Shown here piece after piece: positions 1 through 4,575 of a DNA stretch of 7,709 bases (positions are counted from its first letter, which is position 1; the number at the start of each line of letters is the position of its first letter). Under the pieces are notes generated by a model, which saw only the letters and a program-made list of their open reading frames with translations, had not been told where the DNA came from and made no database searches. The DNA comes from Verrucomicrobia bacterium SCGC AAA164-M04. GTDB lineage: Bacteria; Verrucomicrobiota; Verrucomicrobiae; Verrucomicrobiales; Akkermansiaceae. Both the position numbers and the translations under genes were made by a program. Location of the stretch: the NCBI GenBank assembly GCA_000383735.1, contig KB912174.1:1-7709 (forward strand). The letters are read 5' to 3'.

Positions 1-244
1 TCACAGATTCTGGGGGATCAATAATGGGGCCTTGCTGGGCGCTCATGGTATCGCCAGTAAGGGTGGTAAACATTCTTTGAAACCAATTACCCTCGCCTCC
101 TCCAGCATGTTCAATACGGTGCATAACCCCACATTCTTTGCAGACCAGTTGTGTCGCAGAAGTACATTTCATACTTAATCCGTAATGATACCATCCCATG
201 CTAAAGTAGAGTTTGCACTCGGTGCACCGATAACTAAAAACCAT
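1..244 (-). CDS. Zinc-ribbon-type protein, N-terminal part (runs off left edge)
   Basis: An open frame starts with ATG at 244 and remains open for 81 codons to the window edge, so only the N-terminus is visible. The protein begins MVFSYRCTEC and has two CxxC pairs, C7/C10 and C35/C38, with a further Cys at 27. Two knuckles about 25 residues apart are the layout of a four-cysteine zinc ribbon, so metal binding is likely. Cysteines, aromatic residues and a Gly-rich turn at 48-52 make it look coding rather than random. There is no clear Shine-Dalgarno sequence, and the frame has no stop immediately upstream, so the start is uncertain. The function is unknown. It lies on the same strand as, and downstream of, the integrase/excisionase module and may be element cargo. 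Confidence 0.5.
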   Translation of the reverse strand, partial: MVFSYRCTECKLYFSMGWYHYGLSMKCTSATQLVCKECGVMHRIEHAGGGEGNWFQRMFTTLTGDTMSAQQGPIIDPPESV

Positions 245-611
245 GATGCAGGCTAGCGTGCAGGGATTCGGTTACCAATCTTTAAACCTGTATCCTGTAT
301 CACGGCTCCTGTCTCAAGTTTCAGGGATCAGGACAGAATGTTTTCCTCAAGGTGCAGGGGAGGGGTTCAGGGTGAGAAGGGTATTCACCAAGAAAACCGT
401 TCAATCAGCGTGCACCATCATACATTTAAGGCCGGACAGTAGAGTGGGCGATCAGACTGCTGGTGTTAGATTTGCAGGTTTCATCCTAGAGGGATGCCGG
501 TTGTCGCTTGTTTGGTGCTAGTGCAGGGATGCACTGCCTCGCGGATTGAAGCGGACTGTGTCTTCGAACGTCTATCTCAATATCCTGCACAAAGTTACTT
601 TGAAAGTTTTT
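245..611. other. Intergenic stretch without a supported gene
   Basis: All six frames are broken or give low-quality translations here. A 92-codon plus-strand frame at 243-521 has no ribosome site and no recognisable features, and I do not believe it. The stretch holds several scattered copies of GTGCAGG (near 251, 349 and 521, and inverted near 584). One of these sits in a small hairpin, GTGCA GGGA TGCAC, near 521-534. A tandem CTGTATC pair lies near 290-300. No RNA gene is recognised. Confidence 0.5.
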
Positions 612-667
612 CTATTGAATAGGTAGGTTATTGTAAATTACAACAACATACCTACTCTATAGAATAG
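612..667. repeat. Long imperfect inverted repeat (hairpin)
   Basis: Outer arms CTATT/AATAG (612-616 with 663-667) enclose a 2x2 mismatch. Next come ten pairs, ATAGGTAGGT (619-628) with ACCTAC-T-CTAT (650-660, one bulged T), and then inner arms TTGT/ACAA (631-634 with 640-643). Each end is also a small near-palindrome, CTATTGAATAG and CTATAGAATAG. A T run (668-672) follows on the plus strand only. On the minus strand the structure overlaps the TAG (657-659) of the broken small gene, so it may act as a 3' end structure or a regulator-binding dyad. Confidence 0.55.
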
Positions 668-881
668 TTTTTGATTCTGTTTTGTGGGATGCTTGTTTTT
701 TAGCATACGCCTCCGCCCTCTTCTTGAGAATCCGCTCTTTGTTCTTTAAGTAGTAACTTTTGTTGTAGTTCTTACGTTCCTCGTATTTTTTAGGGTCCGC
801 TATCTCTTCAACACGTCGCTTTGCTATTCCGGTTTCCGTGTCGAACCGTGATGATAAAGAGGTCGTTCGCGATCTCCTTTA
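657..881 (-). pseudogene. Lys/Glu-rich C-terminal frame of a probably frameshifted small gene
   Basis: After a TAA near 882, this frame stays open to TAG at 657-659 but has no ATG, GTG or TTG start. Its translation is clearly protein-like in the second half: FDTETGIAKRRVEEIADPKK, then KYEERKNYNKSYYLKNKERI, then a Lys/Ala-rich tail. This Tyr-Asn-Lys-Glu style of charged helix recurs in small phage and element proteins. The overlapping frame 824-1048 supplies a start but ends in a poorer tail. A one-base frameshift in the overlap (about 826-881) would join them into one protein of roughly 130 residues. The alternatives are a sequencing indel, programmed -1 frameshifting (no good slippery heptamer seen), or chance. 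The function is unknown. Confidence 0.4.
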
Positions 882-1048
882 GGTAAGAGAAGACGCCTGC
901 ATAGCGGCTCGAAGATTTCGATTGCTGATGCAGTAGCCTCGCGAAAATTACATCTTGTTGCTCTTGAGATGTCCCATGGATGTAATTCGTTGAGAGGTTC
1001 GGGAGTTAGCCTTCTTAAGGTTAGAGACCTATTAATACGCTTATCCAC
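824..1048 (-). CDS. Hypothetical small basic protein overlapping the excisionase gene
   Basis: Starts with GTG at 1048, overlapping the TAA (1041-1043) of the helix-turn-helix gene by a few bases, which suggests translational coupling. It encodes 74 residues beginning MDKRINRSLTLRRLTPEPLN, basic, with a central helix-like segment (REATASAIEIFEPLCRRLLL, residues 36-55). No domain is recognised, and no signal peptide or membrane segment is present. The last ~18 residues look less protein-like than the alternative frame running to 657, so the gene is probably frameshifted near its 3' end (see the pseudogene entry). Its place downstream of integrase and excisionase suggests a small element gene. 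Confidence 0.4.
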   Translation of the reverse strand: MDKRINRSLTLRRLTPEPLNELHPWDISRATRCNFREATASAIEIFEPLCRRLLLPKGDRERPLYHHGSTRKPE

Positions 1049-1289
1049 CGATTTGCGATTTCTGGTTCGGGCTACAGGGACGTGGACCCACTAGCATGAG
1101 ACCGGTTTCGATCCATGCGTCCAAAGAGTGTAGGTCGACAAGGCGTCGTCCTCTACTTGCGTTCGGTCGCCTTAAAAGCGACGAACGAATTAGGCCATCT
1201 CCAATCGCATTGTAGAGGTGGCGTTCTGATAACCCGCTATATTTAGCGGCCTTCTTTATCGTTGCCCATCGAGGGCATTCTTTGTTCAT
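1041..1289 (-). CDS. Excisionase-type helix-turn-helix protein
   Basis: A small DNA-binding protein of about 82 residues, read from ATG at 1289. A TTG at 1301 would add four residues, but GGAAAA just before the ATG serves as ribosome site. Residues ~8-62 match the MerR-like/HTH_17 excisionase layout: ATIKKAAKYSGLSERHLYNA forms the helix-turn-helix, GDGLI is the turn into the wing, a basic wing RRPNASRGRR follows, and LVDLHSLDAWIE is the closing 'read-out plus helix' typical of the family. Family members bend DNA at att sites to favour excision by a tyrosine integrase, or act as small repressors. It lies 420 bp downstream of the integrase on the same strand, which supports a recombination-directionality role. 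The repeats around 2904-3112 are candidate targets. The Pro-rich C-terminal tail is nonconserved-looking. Confidence 0.75.
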   Translation of the reverse strand: MNKECPRWATIKKAAKYSGLSERHLYNAIGDGLIRSSLLRRPNASRGRRLVDLHSLDAWIETGLMLVGPRPCSPNQKSQIGG

Positions 1290-1535
1290 TGTTTTTTCCA
1301 ATCGAAAGGACCCTGTTTATCTCTAATCCCACGCGGACCCGATTAATTGGAGGTAAGCAGCGAGGATGCTACATACTCTAATTGACTAGAGATCGGCGCG
1401 GATACTTTCAACAGGACTTTCACCTCAACTGCTCACTCCACCTGCCACCTGTGGGTCTCTTGCTGGTCCCCAAAGGGCTAGGGTCATAATAAATGAGACG
1501 AATTCCCGCACTCCTAAGAAGGTTACCAAACCAAC
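1290..1535. other. Intergenic stretch upstream of the excisionase-like gene
   Basis: Together with 1536-1708 this makes a gap of about 420 bp between integrase and excisionase genes. I see no ORF of convincing length, tRNA or terminator. It should hold the promoter of the excisionase-like gene, but no clear -35/-10 pair on the minus strand stands out. A CCACCTGTGG dyad lies near 1444-1453. Confidence 0.4.
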
Positions 1536-1649
1536 TTATAAAAGCTCGCGTGGAAGAAACCTTCCTTGCCGCAGGGTCGTGAATATAGGAGCACGCTTAC
1601 GCAAATAAAGCAAGAGGTGAGGAGTGATTTTAGATGCTTTCTTCGCCAT
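1536..1649 (-). CDS. Possible 37-residue basic protein downstream of the integrase
   Basis: ATG at 1649 to TAA at 1536-1538, 60 bp after the integrase stop and on the same strand. The translation starts MAKKASKITPHLLLYLRKRA and ends RFLPRELL. It is strongly basic with one short amphipathic/hydrophobic stretch, which is plausible for a small DNA-associated or membrane-active peptide. There is no good Shine-Dalgarno sequence before the ATG, and an ORF this short can arise by chance. It is listed because nothing else occupies this part of the gap. Confidence 0.22.
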   Translation of the reverse strand: MAKKASKITPHLLLYLRKRAPIFTTLRQGRFLPRELL

Positions 1650-1708
1650 GTCTAGAGACCCCGATCAGTTCTTCTTTGGCTCTGAAACGTGAACAATAAT
1701 TCGATCAA

Positions 1709-2896
1709 TTATATGTCTGGAAGTTGAGCTACGGCCCGATCAAGAGCTTCGTCATGGTGAGAATATCGACCGTGAACACCAGCTGATTGATGGCCGGTTA
1801 GCTTCTGACGAACGTCTGCATGCACATCTGCGTCTGCAAGCCATGATGCAAAGGTATGTCGTAGGGAATGGAAGGAACGTCGCTTAGAAACGTTATCAGA
1901 ATCTATGATTTCTCGCGGCACGTTAGCTCGTTCCATGATGCGAACAAACTGAGTTGAGAGAGTGCCTGTCTTAGTTCCCTTGAACTTAGGAAATAAGTCT
2001 CCTTCCTTCCCCTCAATCCACCTTAAGCATGGGGGAGTTAGAGGAACAGTGACGGACTTCCGCGATCTTTTTGTTTTTTCTGGCCTGATCACAAGACGAG
2101 TGCCTTGGATATGACTATCCTCTAAACGTATGATGTCACTGAGTCTTAGTCCAGTATGCGCCGCAATAAGAATAGCTCCCTTCCATTGTTCGCTGGTAGC
2201 GGAGTGGTCGATCAACGTCCTCACTTCTTCCAAGGTGAATGGCGCTACTTCCTTGCTATCGGTTTCTGGTAAGGGACGGACCCCTTGCGCGACATTAATT
2301 CTTGCTAGGTCCTTTTCTACAGCGTCGTTAAGAGATCTCCGTAGCGCCCGCAGGTCCATGTTGGCTGTCGCGGCTTTGATGGTTCTCTTTGTCCCTTTAA
2401 CCTTCATTTTCACAATCTTGGCGTGAGCCTTTTCAACATGCGATTTCGCTAGTTCTCCAATTGGTTTTGCGGAGACTGCATGACCTAACGCAGCAGTCAT
2501 TCTTCTTACCATATCATAGTAAGTAGCGATGCTCTTAGAGCTGACATGATGCTTCTGGGATTCCACCCAATCGGTAAGATGCTCCTTAACACTGACGACT
2601 CGAAATGACGGGTTAGCCAGTTGGTGAATCCGTCTTAGATAATCTTCCGTTTTAGCTAGATTGAGTTCTCCCGAAGCAGCCTCACGCACCGCTGTTTCGA
2701 TAATAGCAGAAAACTGTTTTGGAAGATGGCTGTCATCGCTCCTTCGCTCAAATTCATTAGCCTCCAATTTGGTGGCAATTTTTTCGGCTTCCCGCTTTTT
2801 GGCAGTGCCAGTTGAGCGAGAGATGCGGTCTCCGTTTGAATCAAAAAACTGGGCATACCAGTTGGGTGAATTTCTCTTTTTGTAGAGGGTAGACAT
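1709..2896 (-). CDS. Tyrosine recombinase / site-specific integrase
   Basis: Catalyses integration (and, with an excisionase, excision) of the element by DNA strand exchange through a 3'-phosphotyrosine. Read from ATG at 2896 the protein has 395 residues. A GTG at 2914 would add six, but it lies inside a repeat and gives an atypical N-terminus. Residues 1-50 (STLYKKRNSPNWYAQFFDSN) form an Arm-type/AP2-like N-terminal domain. Residues ~100-200 form the SAM-like core-binding domain, and ~220-390 the catalytic domain. The full active site is present: Arg251 (HTGLRLSD), Lys276 (KTKRSRKS), His343 and Arg346 (HSLRHTF), His369 (LTGHQS) and the nucleophile Tyr378 (HGRYSHHD). Length is normal for phage/ICE integrases, and the gene appears intact. 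It sits about 105 bp from a tRNA 3' fragment, its likely attachment site. No strong ribosome site is visible before the ATG. Confidence 0.95.
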   Translation of the reverse strand: MSTLYKKRNSPNWYAQFFDSNGDRISRSTGTAKKREAEKIATKLEANEFERRSDDSHLPKQFSAIIETAVREAASGELNLAKTEDYLRRIHQLANPSFRVVSVKEHLTDWVESQKHHVSSKSIATYYDMVRRMTAALGHAVSAKPIGELAKSHVEKAHAKIVKMKVKGTKRTIKAATANMDLRALRRSLNDAVEKDLARINVAQGVRPLPETDSKEVAPFTLEEVRTLIDHSATSEQWKGAILIAAHTGLRLSDIIRLEDSHIQGTRLVIRPEKTKRSRKSVTVPLTPPCLRWIEGKEGDLFPKFKGTKTGTLSTQFVRIMERANVPREIIDSDNVSKRRSFHSLRHTFASWLADADVHADVRQKLTGHQSAGVHGRYSHHDEALDRAVAQLPDI

Positions 2897-2903
2897 GGTC
2901 TGG

Positions 2904-2925
2904 ACTGTAGGCACTAGTGTAGGCA
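2904..2925. repeat. Tandem pair of arm-type motif, left of att core
   Basis: ACTGTAGGCAC (2904-2914) is followed directly by TAGTGTAGGCA (2915-2925). The same 11-mer recurs inverted at 2952-2962 and as a tandem pair at 3087-3112. I found no other copies in the window. The pair overlaps the alternative GTG codon and lies immediately upstream of the integrase ATG, so a protein bound here would also cover the integrase promoter or leader. Confidence 0.65.
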
Positions 2926-2951
2926 GTAAGTAGCTGAAAACAACTGAATAG

Positions 2952-2962
2952 TGCCTACACTA
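2952..2962 (-). repeat. Inverted copy of arm-type motif
   Basis: TGCCTACACTA is an exact reverse complement of TAGTGTAGGCA at 2915-2925. The two form a dyad with a 26-bp centre containing TAGCTGAAAACAACTGA. The copy lies 38 bp left of the tRNA fragment. Confidence 0.65.
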
Positions 2963-3000
2963 ACGCTGAAACCATTGATATATAAGGGATGCGGTCAAAT

Positions 3001-3033
3001 AGGTCCTTGGTTCGAACCCAAGCGCCGGAGCCA
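3001..3033 (+). other. tRNA 3' end fragment: probable attachment-site core
   Basis: Reads as variable loop AGGTC (3001-3005), a 5-bp T stem CTTGG/CCAAG around loop TTCGAAC (3006-3022), the 3' acceptor strand CGCCGGA (3023-3029), discriminator G and encoded CCA (3031-3033). The 5' partner TCCGGCG, the D arm and the anticodon arm are absent upstream, so this is not a tRNA gene. It is the 3' segment that tRNA-targeting integrases duplicate. A U1-A72 pair with G73 is typical of bacterial tRNA-Asn or tRNA-Gln, but the identity cannot be decided without the anticodon. Its position 105 bp upstream of the integrase gene makes it the likely att core. Confidence 0.8.
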
Positions 3034-3035
3034 TT

Positions 3036-3075
3036 GAAGGCCCTGATCCATAACGGATTAGGGCCTTCACCTTTT
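3036..3075 (+). terminator. Strong hairpin terminator after the tRNA fragment
   Basis: A 14-bp stem, GAAGGCCCTGATCC (3036-3049) with GGATTAGGGCCTTC (3055-3068) and one G-T wobble, closes a 5-nt loop and is followed by ACCTTTTC. This is the usual layout of a Rho-independent terminator directly behind a tRNA gene, here two bases after the CCA. It was presumably carried along with the tRNA end or belongs to the original tRNA locus. Confidence 0.75.
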
Positions 3076-3086
3076 CTAGAGATAGC

Positions 3087-3112
3087 TAGTGTAGGCACCA
3101 AGTGTAGGCACC
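3087..3112. repeat. Tandem 13-bp arm-type repeats, right of att core
   Basis: TAGTGTAGGCACC (3087-3099) is followed without spacing by AAGTGTAGGCACC (3100-3112). Twelve of thirteen bases agree, and the shared AGTGTAGGCA is also found left of the tRNA fragment. Tandem motifs on both flanks of a core are how arm-binding sites are arranged in attP of lambda-type integrases. Confidence 0.7.
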
Positions 3113-3602
3113 TTTTAAGGCCTATTTTACCCCCTCATAAGGGTGGTTTAACACCCCTTTGAAGGGTCCTATTTCTGCTTTTTTGACACTTTTTTTGCAT
3201 AATCAGAGACCCGAAAATGGTTTTTTTCGGTAAATTAGTTAGGAAAGGTTAACCTTTTCTCGGTTTTTTTGGGCCAAAATGAGTGCCTGTGTCGGGTGAA
3301 AATTGCCCTTTTGAGGTGAAAAAAAATCGGGTTTCGACCCTCTTAAGATGCTCCAGATGCAATTTTGAACCTCTTTTAAGTGCAATTTCTTCGTCCGCAG
3401 CCGCCGAAGTGAGACCAGATCGGAGCAATTTTCGGGTCCAGTTGCGTCATGTCCGCACCCTTTTGGTGAACCGGCCTTCGCTGGATCTCTGAAAAGGGAG
3501 TGGTTGAAAGGGGAGACACGCCACCGGTGGGGGTGCGGTTTTTTGGGTGGGTTGGTCTGTATATAATAGGGTGCTGAGAAAAAAATTTATCCGTCTGCAC
3601 CC
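3113..3602. other. Intergenic region with A/T tracts and small hairpins
   Basis: I see no supported gene in about 490 bp. A 74-codon minus-strand frame (3376-3600, GTG start) is low-complexity, and I reject it. The left half carries homopolymer runs: T6 at 3179-3184, T7 at 3190-3196, 3221-3227 and 3264-3270, and A8 at 3319-3326. Small dyads are GGGTG/CACCC (3141-3156), CCGAAAA/TTTTCGG (3211-3230), the palindrome at 3244-3257 and CCACCGGTGG (3521-3530). GCAATTTT or GCAATTTC occurs at 3359, 3382 and 3425, and inverted at 3299. A TATAAT near 3561 on the plus strand has no good -35 element. Confidence 0.5.
3244..3257. repeat. Perfect 14-bp palindrome
   Basis: AAAGGTTAACCTTT is its own reverse complement. 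With one mismatched pair it extends to 20 bp (3241-3260). It has no loop, so it is more likely a dimer-binding operator than an RNA hairpin. It sits in the A/T-tract region between the att locus and the unknown gene at 3603. Confidence 0.55.
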
Positions 3603-4253
3603 TTAATCCTGACTTTCTTCATCCTCTTGTTGCTTGTCTTTTTTAGGTCTATTGAAACCTCTCCCGCCGACCACGTATTGGTTAAACATCGGGTGTGAAT
3701 CAGGGATTGGCTTTGAGGACAGAAGATCTTTAAGTGTCTTTCCATCATTCGTGTCTTCTTTAATTAAAGGCAATATTTCACTGCTATAGTGGAATTCAAT
3801 ATCATGTTCACAGACCCATTCTCCGAATTGGTATAAGGATCGTTTAGGAATCGAAACGAACCATTTCGATTCGCAATCAACACCAGTTTCGTAATGATCG
3901 GTCCAAACATTAAAGACTATTTCAAGCTCGTGATCCGAGATGATAACGCTTTCTGATTCTACTAAACCAGAAGTCCCCCAATAATAATTCCCGTGGATAT
4001 CGAGATGATCGAGCTGACAATAGTAGCTATCGATATCTTGGTGTCCTGCCTCTGCTGCGATTAAATTCCAAGCACTCTCTGTGGTGCCATCAGTGTGCTC
4101 TAAAAGAAAGATCTCTCCGTCTTCGGCAGGGGATAGATCACTAATGAGTGCCTTCATAGTTTCTGGATTTGCTGCCAACTCGTAAAGTTTGGGATTCTTT
4201 TGAGATAAGAGAAGTTTTCTTGGTAGCTCGACCGGATTATCTTTGGCGCTCAT
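3603..4253 (-). CDS. Acidic protein of unknown function, 216 residues
   Basis: I do not recognise this family. ATG at 4253 to TAA at 3603. No clear Shine-Dalgarno sequence precedes the start. The protein is acidic and cytosolic-looking, without signal peptide or membrane segment. It has an N-terminal helical part (residues 1-45, KLYELAANPETMKALISDLS). A Tyr/Trp/Asp/His-rich, probably beta-rich core follows (about 75-160) with two cysteines (C79 and C126) and a third at 149. The C-terminal tail, after a Gly-rich VVGGRGFNRP, is highly charged (KKDKQQEDEESQD). Small acidic alpha/beta proteins of this kind include immunity proteins, antitoxins and phage accessory proteins, but nothing here decides between them. 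It is separated from the LRR gene upstream by a terminator, so it likely has its own promoter. GGGTGC/GCACCC arms (3582-3604) flank its stop codon. Confidence 0.7.
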   Translation of the reverse strand: MSAKDNPVELPRKLLLSQKNPKLYELAANPETMKALISDLSPAEDGEIFLLEHTDGTTESAWNLIAAEAGHQDIDSYYCQLDHLDIHGNYYWGTSGLVESESVIISDHELEIVFNVWTDHYETGVDCESKWFVSIPKRSLYQFGEWVCEHDIEFHYSSEILPLIKEDTNDGKTLKDLLSSKPIPDSHPMFNQYVVGGRGFNRPKKDKQQEDEESQD

Positions 4254-4318
4254 TTCTAATGCTGCAAATATTTGTGAATAGGAAGACGATGTGAGCAGAG
4301 GTAATATGTGTCTATCAC

Positions 4319-4361
4319 AAAGGGTTCAATCGCTCGACTTATCTCGATTCGTGAACCCTTT
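4319..4361. repeat. Inverted repeat AAAGGGTTCA / TGAACCCTTT
   Basis: Perfect 10-bp arms at 4319-4328 and 4352-4361 are extended by ATCG/CGAT (4329-4332 with 4345-4348) across a 3-nt bulge. It lies between the LRR terminator and the start of the 216-residue gene (4253). It is either a second transcription stop or a leader structure or operator for that gene. The T run is too short for a classical terminator. Confidence 0.5.
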
Positions 4362-4412
4362 TCAGCAAGATCACTCAATCAGGAGACGGATGCACGAATC
4401 AGGATTCAAAGA

Positions 4413-4445
4413 AAAACCCGCCTGCATAGATGCAAAGCGGGTTTT
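4413..4445 (-). terminator. Intrinsic terminator of the LRR gene
   Basis: Arms AAAACCCGC (4413-4421) and GCGGGTTTT (4437-4445) are joined by an inner TGCA/TGCA stem. On the minus strand the GC stem is followed by TTTTTCTTT, a good Rho-independent signal 120 bp after the LRR stop at 4566. The T run is shorter on the plus strand, so weak bidirectional activity is possible. Confidence 0.75.
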
Positions 4446-4476
4446 GATTGCAGTTGGATTCTAAGCAGAGTCGATT

Positions 4477-4575
4477 CTATAAACCTAGGTCCATCAATTT
4501 TGCGACAGCTCGGTCTATATTTGCCCTACTATCAAAGTCGGATACTCCTAGTATTTTTGCGTGGGCTATTGACAT
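4477..4575 (-). CDS. Possible 32-residue ORF overlapping the LRR gene end
   Basis: ATG at 4575 to TAG at 4477, starting 10 bp inside the end of the LRR gene in another frame, and finishing before the terminator hairpin. The product begins MSIAHAKILGVSDFDSRANI and continues DRAVAKLMDLGL, a composition compatible with two short helices. The overlapping start would allow translational coupling. The AT/GC balance and residue mix look more coding-like than usual for so short a frame, but no family is recognised and chance is a real possibility. Confidence 0.28.
   Translation of the reverse strand: MSIAHAKILGVSDFDSRANIDRAVAKLMDLGL

Noticed and set aside
243..521. 92-codon plus-strand frame
   Set aside because: No Shine-Dalgarno sequence, no domain, and composition like random sequence; it starts opposite the better zinc-ribbon ORF.
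1405..1430. GGTGAAAGTCC on the minus strand, resembling a conserved group II intron segment
   Set aside because: Flanks do not pair as in the intron hairpin, no domain V is seen and there is no reverse transcriptase ORF in the window.
2994..2998. TTGACC with TATATA as a minus-strand promoter for the integrase
   Set aside because: The two elements are only about 8 bp apart, too close for a sigma-70 promoter.
2958..3033. Complete tRNA gene ending at 3033
   Set aside because: Only the T arm and 3' acceptor strand are present; no TCCGGCG 5' acceptor, D arm or anticodon stem can be found in the 45 bp upstream.
3376..3600. 74-codon minus-strand frame just after the 216-residue gene
   Set aside because: GTG start, no ribosome site, Pro/Thr-rich low-complexity product running through inverted repeats; no recognisable motif.
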